Source: Helichrysum umbraculigerum
Taxonomy: Eukaryota; Streptophyta; Magnoliopsida; Asterales; Asteraceae
Reading direction: 5' to 3'
Assembly (NCBI GenBank): GCA_949592205.1
Contig: CATIUR010000003.1
Location: 88,140,501-88,204,500, forward strand
Length of the DNA stretch: 64,000 bases
Of the stretch, positions 11,537-24,501 are shown piece by piece. A program made the translations under genes and the position numbers. Below the pieces are notes generated by a model. The model did no database searches. It was not told the DNA's origin and saw only the letters and a program-made list of their open reading frames with translations. Numbering within the stretch: the stretch's first letter is position 1; each line of letters opens with the position of its first letter.

Positions 11537-12912
11537 ATGGCAAATGTTCCCCTAGGAGGTGAGCCGGGGGCACCGAATATAGAGGACGAAACGAGTGCGC
11601 CTGAAAATGATATCACACCAATATTCGTGAAAGACAATTATGAGAAGATTCGAACAATTATGGAAACTATCGAGAAGGATGACCCGAGAAGGACATCCCG
11701 AAAGTTATCTTATGAAGAAACGGATCATGCTGACGACACTAGTGTGTCAGGGGAAGAAACAACCAGCCAATCCCCGAACGTCACACCCAGAAAGATCCGA
11801 AGAGAGATAGAGAGTAAGGTACGTTCTCGAAAGAGGCGGTTAGGTGCGAGGAGAAACTTGTAAAAAGGGTCACGAAGAACCGAAGATAGACGGTCGAAAA
11901 GGAAGAGTCGCGCCCGAACATCAAGTACTGATACCTCGACCTCCGACGCTACCACGGAAAGCGGATAGGGTTCGGACGATGAGTTAAATTATCCGTATAA
12001 ACCATCCACAGCAAGGAGATTCACGCCTCGGATAGCCAACTGCCGAAGGCCCTCCCGAATGAGAATGCCTTCACACGTTCGGATATATGACGGAACAACA
12101 GATCCGGACGATCATCTTAGCCTTTTTTCAGGGGTGGCTGAGATGGAACAATGGTCCATTCCTTTGTGGTGCCACATGTTTGCACAGACTCTATCCGGAT
12201 CCGCCCGAATGTGGTTCGACAGTCTTCCGGAGGGAAAGATTGATAGTTTCGAAGAATTAAGGCGAGGTTTCTCCACATACTTCACGTCACAAAAAAGATA
12301 CACTCGGCATGCGGTCGAGATACATGATATAAAGCAAAGAGAAAATGAAGCCCTCCAGGATTTCATGGATCGATTTAAAACAGAGAGCATCGAGATAAGC
12401 GGCATGACAGAGCTAATGCAAATCTCGGGTTTCATGCACGGAATCCGAAACAGACAATTGATTGAGAAATTAAATAATAAGGTACTGAATTCCACGGAGG
12501 AGATGTGGAAGATTACCAAGGCGTTCATACGGGGGAAGGAGACGGCAGCTTCCCAAGTTCCCGATTCGGCTTCGAGAAAGATTCCGCCCAAGGAGCAAAA
12601 TTCTTGGATGAACAACGGAACTCCACGACCGTTCTTAACTTACTGCTCTGTAAGACCGGAAGTCCGAAAGAATCCCCAACCTGCTGTACCATCCGTCACG
12701 TCACATCGGAGGAATACACCTTTTACGGCTCTCACAAAGACACCGAGCGAAATCTTGGCTACCGAAGAGGCTCGCTCGATCTTCAAGCCTCCGGGTCCTT
12801 TGACCGGAGTTCCTGAGCGAAGGAACCTAGACAGGTTTTGTGAATTTCACAACGAGCGGGGCCATTACACAAACGATTGCTTTCAACTCCGGAAGCAAAT
12901 CGAGGAGGCATG
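11537..12912 (+). pseudogene. Tat-type retrotransposon gag, two in-frame stops
   Basis: This is the structural Gag protein of a Ty3/gypsy element, which would pack element RNA in cytoplasmic particles. The frame from ATG 11537 is interrupted by TAA at 11861 and TAG at 11966 and then runs open to 12912. The central retrotransposon-gag domain (from about 12059) has the typical VRIYDGTTDPDDHLSLF opening and a W-F-x-x-LP segment. A C-terminal zinc knuckle of the C-x2-H-x4-GH-x4-C type lies near 12836-12880. No protease or RT of this element follows. At about 12912 the sequence switches to a different retrotransposon. The 5' end of this element also exists in the second duplicate, but there it is cut by another LTR. 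Confidence 0.8.
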
Positions 12913-12916
12913 AAAG

Positions 12917-14387
12917 ACGAATCCACTCGAATCTCATTACTCAAATTCGCGACGCGCAACAATTAGCTTTCACCGCCGAGCGCATGAAAGACGAATCCCT
13001 GAGGGGAATGGAAAAACAGCTTGAAACAAAAGAGAATGGAGTTTTATACTTCATGAACCGAATTTGGGTACCGTGCAACGATGAACTCCGTAAGCTGATA
13101 TTGGACGAAGCTCACAAGTCCAACTACTCGATTCATCCTGGTGCAGATAAGATGTACCAAGATGTGAAAGGTTTCTATTGGTGGCCTAATATGAAGAGAG
13201 ACATCGCTACTTATGTCAGCAAATGTCTAACTTGTTCAAAGGTCAAGGTTGAGTATCAAAAACCTTCAGGACTTTTGCAACAACCAGTGATGCCACAATG
13301 AAAATGGGAACACATAACAATGGATTTCATCACGAAGCTACCAAAGACATCAACTGGAGTTGATTCAATATGGGTGATTGTCGATAGATTGACGAAATCA
13401 ACCCACTTCATTGCTTTCAAAGAGACTGACAAACTCGAGAAACTGGCAAAGATCTATATCAAAGAAGTCGTTTCTCGGCACGGTGTGCCACTATCGATTA
13501 TATCTGATAGAGATAGCAGATTCACATCTCATTTCTGGCAAACGCTACAACAGGCCCTAGGTACTCGGCTCGATATGAGTACGGCCTATCACCCGCAAAC
13601 CGATGGCCAGAGTGAACGAACGATTCAAACGCTCGAGGATTTATTACGAGCATGTGTGATTGATTTTGGAGGAAATTGGGATACTCATCTCCTATTAGCT
13701 GAGTTCTCCTACAACAATAGTTATCACACCAGTATACATATGGCACCGTTTGAAGCGTTGTATGGACGCAAGTGCAGATCTCCACTCTGTTGGGCAGAGT
13801 TAGATGATAGACAACTATCCGGACCCGAACTTGTCCAAGAAACCACAGACAAAATATCTCAAGTGCTTAACCGATTGAAAGCTGCAAGAGATAGACAAAA
13901 GAGTTACGCCGATAACCGCCGTAAACCTCTTGAGTTTCAAGTAGGAGACAAGGTTCTACTCAAAGTATCGCCTTGGAAAGGGATAGCCCGATTTGGCAAA
14001 CGAGGAAAGTTGAACCCACGATATGTTGGACCTTTTGAGATCCTTGCGAGGATTGGTCCTGTCGCCTATAAACTCAAACTACCACAAGAGCTTACTAGTA
14101 TTCACGACACTTTTCATGTGTGTAATTTGAAGAAGTGTCTTTCCGATGAAACATTAATTATACCTCCTGACGAAGTCTTCATAAACTCAAAGCTTAACTT
14201 TGTGGAGGAACCAATCGAAATAGCTGATACGAAAACACAAAGACTGCGAAACAAACGAATCAAACTTGTCAAGGTTCGATGGAATTCGAAGCATGGCCCA
14301 GAGTTTACTTAGGAACGTGAGGATGAGATAAGAAAGAAGTACCCTCACCTGTTTGAACAAGCGACCGACACGAATAACTCAAATTAA
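12917..14387 (+). pseudogene. Tekay/Del-type integrase and chromodomain end of pol (element A), two nonsense codons
   Basis: This is the 3' part of a Ty3/gypsy chromovirus polyprotein. The H-H-C-C zinc-binding N-terminus of integrase (IHPGADKMY ... CLTCSKVK), the catalytic core with D, D and E residues (MDFITKLPKT, IISDRDSRFTSHFW, TDGQSERTIQTLED) and the start of a C-terminal chromodomain-like segment are all in one frame. Two Trp codons have become stops: TGA at 13299 and TAG at 14310. The frame would end at TAA 14385-14387. RT and RNase H are missing. The 5' break joins directly to the Tat gag. Downstream come the polypurine tract and its LTR. Confidence 0.85.
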
Positions 14388-14402
14388 ATCTCGGGACGAG
14401 AT

Positions 14403-14421
14403 TTCGCTAACAAGGGGAGAA
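14403..14421 (+). other. Polypurine tract of element A
   Basis: The purine-rich aaggggagaa just before the LTR, preceded by cgggacgagatttcg, is the usual priming site for plus-strand DNA in Tekay/Del elements. Confidence 0.7.
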
Positions 14422-17400
14422 TGTGACAATCCTCCAATTAGGGTATTTACTTAGCCTAATTTTATGCATTACCTAGAGTAATTCCCTGATTTAAGTGAAT
14501 TCAAACTAGTTTGTGTATAAGTTTTTGAGAAACTTACTATGTGAATACGTGACATATTTGTTTGTAGTTATATGTGTATATATAATTACGTATGAAATAA
14601 ACAATTATGTTGGTGATACAAAATAATTAATAATTCGAAAATTATTAATTACAACTATTAGATAATTATATTATTGATATAATATAACAAATTATACGTT
14701 TTATAATAAACGTATTAATCGTGAATAATTAAGTTCCGAAATGAACTTCGAAAATACTTTTGAATAATTTTTAGTATGAAATTATTGTATAAAAGTACTA
14801 TAACGAAAAGAAAACGAAATATTTAGACGGTTTTTAGTACGCGTAATACGAACAGAATCAATTGTAAAAAGCGCCTAGAGGTTCCAAATAATAAAAGTAT
14901 TATTTCGTAAGTTACTGTTTTAATGTATAGAACATTACCTCAGAATATGATTTCCAAATTTAACTGAAATCTGGCACGCGTTTTAACTATACAGTGATTT
15001 TACTGTGATTAATTTTAATTATGCTTGTAACAAAGTATTTCACATTTCGATTTCAAATTTCTAAATCTGAGATATAGAGAAACATAACGCAAAATTTTAT
15101 TATAAATAAAGTACCATAAATTATACCCGTACACGAAATTAACGGGCTAAAAACTACCAATATAACACTAAACAAAATATCTGGGCGACAGATTTAAACT
15201 CGCTCCATACTCTGGTTTGAAAAATTGGACCATAAACCTTTCTTCATACTCATTTCACTGATCACTCTTCACACACACACCCTCAATTATTTGAGCTCTA
15301 CCAACTTTTCTTTTTCTTTCTCTCTGGAACTTCAAAGCAGTAGCAGGAAACAGGAAGAGCAACACCATTTTCATCATCTTCAACCCTTCATTTCTCAAAC
15401 AATCAAACACAAAACTAACAACAAAATGATCACATAAGCATTAACATCATCATCGTTCGTCATCATCATCATCTACATCACAGAATCATCATCACCTCCA
15501 TCCTAAATCATTGTGAGGATAAATTCTCCATTTTTATCTCATTTCTATAATTTCTTTAAATTATAAAAATTGTTGATGATTGTTGTTATAAATCGTTAAA
15601 AACATGTTATAATAGGTTTATATAACATATAATGACGATTGATCATGTTAAAAACAAGTATATATCAAAATCAATATGTAAAAATAAGAGCTGAGGACGA
15701 ACAGGCCTGTAATGGCCATGATCCGGTGATGATCCGGCGGATCATGCCCATGATCCGGCCATGATCCGGTGATGATCCGGCGGATCATGCCCATGATCCG
15801 GCCATGATCCGGCGGATCACATATATAAAATGTGTGTATTAAGCTTATTTTCAACGTTCTGACCAAGGGAAAACCATAACGATCCGGCGGATCAAGGGGT
15901 GATCCGGCGGATCCTAACCAAACACGCGCAAGCCTAGACCGATGAACTAGGAGTGGGAATGGGTACAAATGACTAAGATCCGGCGGATCATGTCCTGATC
16001 CGGCGGATCCACCAAATTATAACCAGATCCAGCGGATCCCCTTTAGATCCGGCGGATCCTCAAGCCGAAAACCAAATGATCCGGTGGATCCTTATTAGAT
16101 CCGGTGGATCCACTTATATTACACCCGATCCGGCGGATCCTTACTTGATCCGGCGGATCCCCGATAAATATTTGGTCACTGACTTGTATTTTCATAAAAT
16201 GTGCAAACTAATAAACATTTTACAAAATATATGGATTGTACGAATGATGAAATAAATTACTGCGACAAGGGACTTAGTAATTAGACGGACATATTATTGA
16301 GACATTTTATATTTCGGACATTTTGGACACGACAAAACTTTGGAACAATTACAAAATATATATATACAAACTAACGGACAATGTATATATAATGAGACGT
16401 ATAAAATGGAACGATTTAAATTATCTAGTACAAACTATACATGATAAACAAAAACGAGATATATTTTACAACAAACAAAGTTACGTTTTTGAAAATATAA
16501 ACGATGACTAAGTTTTATTCGCGACAATTAACAAACGACATATGTAAACAATATAACAAAGTTATTTTGATAACTATTATAATTATGTTTTGAAAACATA
16601 ATCGACAACAACGACAACTACATTTATATCTATATATATATGGATATTAACAATGACAACAACTAATATACATACTAGAATATATATATTCAACTAATAT
16701 GTATATAAATATACATACTTGAATTCAACAACTAATTGAAACGCAAACCTCACCAGCAACTGAAATATTATAAACTCTACAACTTAACAAATAATCCACA
16801 TACTTATACAAGTATTATTATTTGCGTCTAGGTATTTGAGGACGCGCTTGGATTGTTTGGTTAGCTTTATTTGTGCTGAAGACTTGCAAATCGTGAGTTC
16901 ACAGCCCCTATCTTTTGTTTGTTTTAAATGCTTTTAAAACCAGGGGTGGAAAACATAGAACAATGTGATATAACATGCTATATGCCTTATGTATTGCGCT
17001 GCATGCTATTATGTGAAATTGAATAACATGATTTCTTTCACACTATCAAACTTGAACTGTTTCTATAAAATGTTTTCATATTGAATTAACTTGAATTATA
17101 TATATGAAACGTTTTCACAACATTTTGGGAATAAGACAGCAGATCTTGGTACGATCCTAGGTTTACGTGAGGTAGTTGTAGTGCACATAAGTCCCAGTGC
17201 TTACAACCTATAACCATTAGCTAGGTGACTCTAGCCACTGAGTATACAGATAGTACTATTGATTTGACAACCCTCCCAGGATATTACTTGTTGGTCATTC
17301 CAACCCCATCGACGATAGTCGTAACGAGGAGTGTATACTTAAGGTGTTACTGAGGCAACAACAAAACAACTAGTCGTGGTTTGGTTATAGTACTAGTGTC

Positions 17401-18439
17401 GTTACTTTAACTCTAAAGGTTTAGCTCACCTTGGAGGGATTATAGTCTAAATTTCCCACACTCAACTAATTACCTAAACAACAACTTGGTTTGGGAAGGG
17501 TATTCCCTGTGATGACTAATAGGACAGGGGTTCCTCTGTGAGATTATATTTTAGGAAACGTTTACCTTAATTGGTTGAACTTGGTTTCCCACAAAAACAA
17601 CTATTCATAGGAAATGTTTACTTAAATGTTAAACCTGTGTTTCCTGCAATGATTATTATTGGAATGTTTACTTTATTGTTAAATTTGAGTTCCTGTTAAC
17701 TATCTGTTGGAAAATGTTTGCTTGACTGCTAAACCTGATTTTCCTTAACTATTGAAATGGATATGTTTACTTATTTGATAAACCTGTATATCCTGCGACT
17801 ACTTTTTAGGAAATGTTTATGATTAAACTTGTGTTTCCTACACATCTATTATTGTAGTAAGAATGACATTCTTACTAATTATAGGAAATGTTTTCTTTAA
17901 TTAGAATACTTGTGTTTCCTACTTACATATAAACATTATGTTTGTGTACATGAATGATTTATACAAAACTTGATTTATTATATTCACACTAAACCTGTGA
18001 ATTCACTCAACATTCAATGTTGACAGTTTACTATGTTTTTCAGGGAATTAGGACTCAGGTACATCTGCATGCATAAAGGATGTAGGCTACCTGACTATTT
18101 ATGATGCCACTTTTGGGACACTTGGATTTCCTTTGTATTATCAATTCCATTGGTTATACTTATGAAATCCCTCTTTTATAAACTTGTATTTTCAAATACT
18201 TATGTTGTCTTTGACAACCCTACTTATGTACGACTTTATAAGTCGTATCTTTTGTAATAACTTTAAACTTATGGCATCTTAAATATATTATGTTCTGTAT
18301 GATTATATGCTCTGACATCGTGAATGCACTATCGAATCTGTCCGCCCCCGATGCTTAACTATTATTAAAATGCTTCCGCTAATTAACTAAAAGCTTCCGC
18401 TAAACATTAAATAAACATTATCGATTTGGGGGTGTGACA
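14422..18439 (+). mobile_element. 3' LTR of element A (Tekay-type, 4.0 kb)
   Basis: The LTR starts tgtgacaatcctcc right after the polypurine tract and ends ggtgtgaca, giving the TG...CA termini. It contains a leader-like run of catcatcatc with a GTGAG step at 15513. A palindromic repeat array lies at 15719-16163, an intron-like block at 16893-18043, and a second tandem repeat based on aggaaatgtttacttaa-like units at about 17551-17935. Immediately after it lies reverse transcriptase sequence of element B, so element A or its remnant appears to have landed in B. The left-hand target duplication is lost. Confidence 0.8.
15719..16163. repeat. GATCCGGCGGATC palindrome array in LTR A
   Basis: About 13 copies of the 13-bp odd palindrome gatccggcggatc (variants ggtgg and agcgg) are spaced by about 8-70 bases of unrelated sequence. 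The first two sit in a tandem duplication of about 44 bases. The array lies in an otherwise AT-rich LTR. Confidence 0.9.
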
Positions 18440-18679
18440 ATCGAGTTGTTATTCAAAGATTGATCTCCGATCCAGATATCACCAATTGCGTGTTCGCGAT
18501 GTCGACATTCCAAAAACCGCTTTCCGAACCCGCTATGGGCATTACGAATTTCAAGTGATGCCATTCGGCCTAACCAACGCACCGGATGTATTCATGGATC
18601 TTATGAATCGGGTGTGCAAACCTTATCTCGACAAGTTTGTCATTGTCTTCATCGATGACATCCTCATATACTCACGAAA
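18440..18679 (+). pseudogene. Reverse transcriptase fragment of element B (5' part)
   Basis: This is a Ty3/gypsy reverse transcriptase piece. From KIDLRS to VFIDDILIYSR it carries the FRTRYGHYEF and MPFGLTNAP motifs and the FIDD catalytic motif. A codon is missing just before KIDLRS, and everything upstream is absent because LTR A ends at 18439. The frame is cut after the codon at 18675 by the solo LTR. The rest resumes at 22206. Confidence 0.9.
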
Positions 18680-21600
18680 TGTGACACCCGACAATTTAGG
18701 TTAACTTTTAAACTTAACCGCAACCCTAATTATGTGTATTTAGATATGATTTAGGCTAAATACTTGTAATTACTTGTAACTATTTGTATATTATTGTGAA
18801 TATACGCTTACGTAATTAGTTGTAATTACGCGAAACAACCGGACGGAGTCCGACACAGGATAAATACGACGTTGGTGAAAACATTTCTATAAATAACTTT
18901 AATATGTTTTTAGAATTTATTTATCATATATTATTATTTTGTTAAAATAATACACGAAAAACTAAGGCGTTTTGGCTAAAACGTCTCAAACGCAACAGAA
19001 ACGCGCGGAACGCGCCCGACAATCGAACGAAAGTCAAAATATATATATTTATAAATTAAAATATATTATTTTGTATGAAATTATTATTGAAAACATCGTA
19101 TTATGATTCGTCAATAAAAACGTCTATTTAAAACGTTACGCGATTAAACATCCGTACCACTAACGCGCAAGTCGAGGCCGATAAATAAACGGAATATTTT
19201 TATAAATGTTTTTAAGTATTTTAATAAATACTTCAATCAAAAATGTCAAAATATAAGTCGTCACTTAAAACGCGTATAAAACATTTAACGTATAAATAAA
19301 CGTATAAGCAACCGAGCAAACGAACGTAAAACGCAACAATTTAAGCTAGGAATGAAAAATGACCAAAATGCCCATGGTGGGACCACATGGGGGCCGGCCA
19401 CCCCATGTGCCACCTCCCCCTCCTCTCCACTCTTCTTCCATGCATCATAATGATGATATTCTTTATGTTTTCACCACTCTACCTACATGCAAATAAACTC
19501 TCTCATTTCTTCATTTTTAATTACCAAAAACACACTTATTCTCTCTCAAAATACTGAGAATAACCAGCCCCAATTTTCCCTTACAATCATCACTAAAATC
19601 ACCACCATCTTGAAGATCAAGAAGAAGCTAAACTCAAGATCAACATCATCATCATCCTCTCTTGTTCTTCTTCATCATTCTTTGTGAGAATCACTAACTC
19701 CCTCACTTACTTTACTTATTTACTACTGATTATGATGTTATAATGTTCATCTATCATGATTATGTCCAAATATCATACTAAAAATCGTTTTTATAACACA
19801 TACAAGAACATGCAGAATCTGTCTCATAAAATGCAGTTTACAAAAATATTAGTATAAAATCGAATTTTGAGAGTTAGAAGATGCATTTTTTAAAAAATTT
19901 GCGTCTTGAAAAGATCTACAACTTTCGTGTTTTGCACTTTTTCCAGAAACGTACTCATTTCTCTCTACGAGCCGATTTATAGGACTGACCTGTTAGTTTT
20001 CGAGAATTGTGTTCGGAACTTTCGCGGAATTTATTTAATATGTAAACGGACTTGTTAAATGTTGGAAATTTGACATGTTATCTAGACACTTAGTAGATCA
20101 GTTGGTAAAAGTTTTGAGGTTTGATTTGGACTAGAGATAGGCGAAATCAGTTGGCGTAATGACCCGACATAAACCGAAAACGTTGAATCTTGAAGTTTAA
20201 GATGCGAATTTAAAACCGACACCTCGAAATAATCCCGACATGAACCGACATATTTTATAAGCTTATTTAACTGAAATGTGGGTTGGGTAAAAGTTTCGGG
20301 TCAAACCGAGTCGGTTTGACCAAGTCAACAAAAACGGCTCGGTTTCTAAAAACGACAAAACTTACTATTTTTGGAAAGTGGTAACAAAAATGGGTTTGGA
20401 TGACTTAGTTAGTAACTTGGACCAAAGACTAAACTTAGAAAGTATCCCGAATTAGAAACCGACACTTAGAACAATTTCTGAAAATATCCTAAGTCTCAAG
20501 TAGAGACACTAACCTAGTGATGCTACATTTTGCTAGTGATGCTACATTTTGCTAGTGATGCCACATTTTCTGAAAATATCCTAAGTCTCAAGTAGAGACA
20601 CTAACCTAGTGATGCTACATTTTGCTAGTGATGCTACATTTTGCTAGTGATGCCACATTTTCTGAAAATATCCTAAGTCTCAAGTAGAGACACTAACCTA
20701 GTGATGCTACATTTTGCTAGTGATGCTACATTTTGCTAGTGATGCTACATTTTGCTAGTGATGTTACATTTTGCTAGTGAAGCCACATTTTCTGAAAATA
20801 TCCTAAGTCTCAAGTAGAGACACTAACCTAGTGATGCTACATTTTGCTAGTGATGCTAAGTTTGACCAACCTTGACCAGTTTGACCAGGTTTGACCAGTT
20901 TGACCAGGTTTGACCAGTTTGACCAGGTTTGACCAGTTTGACCAGGTTTGACCAGGTTTGACCAGTTTGACCAGTTTGACCAGCTTTGACCAACGAGTTA
21001 ACCAACTTTGACCTACGGTTTAAGACTTATACAAACTAAAATAATTGGTTTGCAACACACGATATGTACTAATTAATAGTTTACAGCAAAACAAACTTGA
21101 TAATAATGTCTAAATGAATTATTATTACAAACTTTCACCAACGGGTCGTACACGTTTTTAAGAAACGAACTTGAACAATTTATTTGGACATACTAGTTGA
21201 TGAACTAGCTCTAGGTGGACATTAACCCTCCACCTACACGATTGGCTTAAGTGGACATTGACCCCCACTTATACAATCGCTATAGATGGTCTTTTGAGAC
21301 ATCTACTTATACCCAACCTTATACGTTTTAAGGACGTTAGAAGGTTGCACACCGCCTTGCTTGCTTATTTGATACTTACTTGCTACTTGCTAATCTAAGG
21401 TGAGTTTCATAGCCCCACTTTTTACTGCTTTTTACTTTGGGGTGAGAATACATGCTCTGTTTTATAAACTGTTTTACATATGAACGCAAGTAACGAAAAC
21501 TCTTATACTGATTGCATGAGTAACTAAACCAAACTACGATGGCCCCTAACAAATATCATAGTACGTTAATACTAAGCGCGAACATTATGGATAGATCTAT

Positions 21601-22205
21601 CGGGACTTGACAATCCGCCATCCGGGTTAGCCGCTCTAACCACTATACGGATGCATAATATTTCGTACAGCCGAGTGTACTGGTTACACACTCACTGGGG
21701 GTAAACAACTACGGTTAAGCTTCGGACTATGAGCTCATGGCAATAGTATACTATGATTTACTTTGGCATTCGTGCAACTTTGACAACTATGAAATCTTGT
21801 GGTTCATACTATGATTTTAACTGCGTAAACCTATGAACTCACCAACTTTATGTTGACCTTTTAGCATGTATTTCTCAGGTTCACAGACACAGTAGGACTT
21901 CCCACAGGAAACAAGGCAGTAGGATGCTTTCGGAAAGCTTAGCTCGAGTCGCATTGTTTTCAAACATCAAGAGATTAGATTGCATTTAGCTGTATTTTGT
22001 ATAATCAGTAATGTATTAGAAATCTCTTAACGGTTTATGCGAACTCCAGATATTTTGTAAACATTTGAATTATGGTAATGTAATATTTTCAAACGTCTCA
22101 TATAGAGGTCGTTTGCTTTAATCTTTGTGTTGTGATATTTAATTTGGTCGGCGCCCCCGTAACACCTCATGTTTCCGCTGCCACGTGTTTCTGGGGGGTG
22201 CGACA
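18680..22205 (+). mobile_element. Solo LTR 1 (Tekay-type, 3.5 kb) inserted in the RT of element B
   Basis: The LTR starts tgtgacacccgac and ends gggtgcgaca. It is flanked by the perfect 5-bp target duplication cgaaa (18675-18679 and 22206-22210). Removing the LTR and one cgaaa rejoins the RT frame without loss. There is no internal region, so this is the product of LTR-LTR recombination. It contains a CT-rich leader with a GTGAG step at 19684, two tandem repeat blocks and an intron-like block at 21400-21878. Confidence 0.93.
20475..20995. repeat. Two adjacent tandem repeat blocks in solo LTR 1
   Basis: The first block (20475-20860) repeats gtgatgctacattttgcta, nested in about four copies of a longer unit that starts tctgaaaatatcctaagtc. 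The second (20863-20995) is a run of tttgaccag(g/t) units of about 10-12 bases. Confidence 0.92.
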
Positions 22206-24468
22206 CGAAACGAACAAGAACACGCGCAACATCTCAAAACCATCCTAGAGCTACTTAAACACGAGGAGCTCTATGCCAAATTCTCTACGTGTGAGTTCTG
22301 GATTCAAACAGTCCAATTCCTTGGTCACGTGATTGACAGTCAGGGGATTCACGTTGACCCATCAAAAATTGAAGCTATCAAGGGCTGGCAAGCACCCACC
22401 ACTCCGACCGAAGTACGCCAATTTTTGGGTCTTGCCGGGTACTACCGACGATTCATTGAAAATTTCTCCAAGATAGCCTTACCACTCACGACTCTGACCC
22501 AGAAAGACAAAAAGTTTGACTGGACTGATAAACAAGAGTCGGCATTCCAACTGTTAAAGCAAAAGCTTTGCAGTGCTCCCATTCTATCATTACCCGAAGG
22601 CACCGATGACTTCGTGGTATACTGCGATGCTTCTCATCAAGGTCTCGGTTGTGTGCTTATGCAACGAGACAAAGTCATAGCTTATGCTTCGCGACAGCTC
22701 AAGATTCATGAAAAGAACTACACCACCCACGACCTCGAGTTAGGAGCCGTCATTTTTGCACTAAAAATTTGGAGACATTACCTCTATGGCACTAGATGCA
22801 CAATCTTTACAGACCACAAAAGTCTCCAACACATATTCGATCAGAAGGATCTCAACATGAGGCAACGTCGATGGGTCGAGTTGCTTACCGATTACGACTG
22901 CGAACTCAAATATCATCCAGGCAAAGCAAATGTTGTTGCTGATGCCCTCAGTCGAAAAGAGCAAGTGAAACCACTTCGGGTCCGAGCCCTCAGTATGACC
23001 ATTCACAACAATTTAAACATTCAAATTCTCACTGCTCAACTCGAAGCCTTGAAACACGAAAACGTCAAAGATGAAGCCTTGCGGGGCATGGATAAACAAT
23101 TCGAAGTCAAATCTAACGGGATTAGGTATTTCTCAAACCGAATCTGGTTGCCTAAATTTGGGAACCTACGAGACTTGGTGATGGATGAAGCTCACAAGTC
23201 CAAATATTCTATCCATCCGGGATCCGATAAAATGTACCATGGTATCAAGGACTTTTACTGGTGGCCGAACATGAAAGCTGAAATCGCCACCTATGTCAGC
23301 AAGTGCCTTACTTGCTCCAAGGTCAAAATCGAATATCAAAAACCTTCTGGTTTACTTCAACAACCCAGTCTTCCCGAATGGAAATGGGAACAAATAGCCA
23401 TGGACTTCATAACCAAACTACCCAAGTTCTCGAGCGGTTGCGATACTATTTGGGTGATCGTGGATCGTCTCACAAAGTCTGCTCACTTTCTGGCAATTAA
23501 AGAATCCGACAAAATGGAACGCCTCACCGGTATTTATCTGAAGGAAATCGTGACCAAACACGGTGTCCCAATCTCAATTATCTCCGATAGAGATAGTCGT
23601 TTCACTTCGCAATTTTGGCAATCACTTCAAAAATCCCTGGGTACTCGACTTGATATGAGTACCGCATACCATCCTCAAACCGACGGCCAAAGTGAACGAA
23701 CAATTCAAACACTAGAGGACATGCTACGGGCCTGCGTAGTAGACTTTGGTGTAAACTGGGAAAAACACCTACCATTGTGCGAGTTCTCGTACAACAACAG
23801 TTATCATGCCAGCATTAAGGCTGCACCTTTCGAGGCACTGTACGGTCGTAAGTGCCGGTCACCTATCTATTGGACCGAAGTTGGGGATAGTCAACTCACA
23901 GGTCCAGAAATCATTCACGAGACGACCGAGAGAATCGTCGAAATTCAAAACAAGCTCAAAGCCGCGCGTGATCGTCAGAAAAGCTATGCTGATGTGAGAC
24001 GCAAACCACTCGAGTTCCAGGTTGGGGATCGAGTTCTACTCAAAGTATCGCCTTGGAAAGGCGTAATCCGATTTGGCAAACGAGGGAAGTTAAATCCCAG
24101 ATACATTGGACCATTCGAGATCCTCGAGAGGATTGGTCCAGTGGCATATCGATTGCAGCTGCCATCCGAACTCAGCAGCGTGCATTCCACTTTTCATGTT
24201 TCAAACCTGAAGAAGTGTCTGTCTGATGAGACACTTATCATTCCGCTCGATTAAATTCGAGTTGACGAGAAACTTCACTTTGTTAAGGAACCCGCCGAAA
24301 TCATGGACCGTGAGGTCAAACAACTTAAACAAAGTCGTATTCCCATCGTCAAAGTTAGGTGGAATTCGCGGCGCGGTCCAGAATTCACCTGGGAACGGGA
24401 AGACCAAATGCGACTCAAGTATCCTCAACTCTTCACTGACTCAACATCAAACACGACTTCAACATAAA
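22206..24468 (+). pseudogene. Pol of element B: RT end, RNase H, integrase, chromodomain; one nonsense codon
   Basis: This is the continuation of a Tekay/Del polyprotein after the solo LTR. In order there are the RT thumb (QEHAQHL, FLGHVID, RQFLGLAGYYRRFI) and RNase H (VVYCDASHQGLGCVL, FTDHKSLQHI, ADALSR). Then come integrase with its zinc-binding H-H-C-C module, the core (MDFITKLPK, IISDRDSRFTSQFW, TDGQSERTIQTLED) and a C-terminal chromodomain-like end. The frame is open to TAA 24252-24254. It continues in the same frame to TAA 24466-24468, so a single base change gave the early stop. Gag and protease of element B are not in the window. Confidence 0.92.
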
Positions 24469-24483
24469 TTTCGGGACGAAATT

Positions 24484-24501
24484 CTTCTAACAGGGGGAGA
24501 A
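24484..24501 (+). other. Polypurine tract of element B
   Basis: The sequence caggggga-gaa directly precedes the LTR, after the hallmark tttcgggacgaaattc. Confidence 0.75.

Noticed and set aside
12112..12615. 167-codon minus-strand frame
   Set aside because: It is a shadow of the gag frame on the plus strand.
15719..16163. CRISPR-like array (short palindromic repeats with unique spacers)
   Set aside because: The repeat is 13 bp, the spacing is irregular, the DNA is from a plant, and the array lies inside a retrotransposon LTR.
14422..18439. LTR A as the 5' LTR of element B
   Set aside because: No primer site follows, and the next sequence is mid-RT. A polypurine tract precedes it, so it is the 3' LTR of element A.
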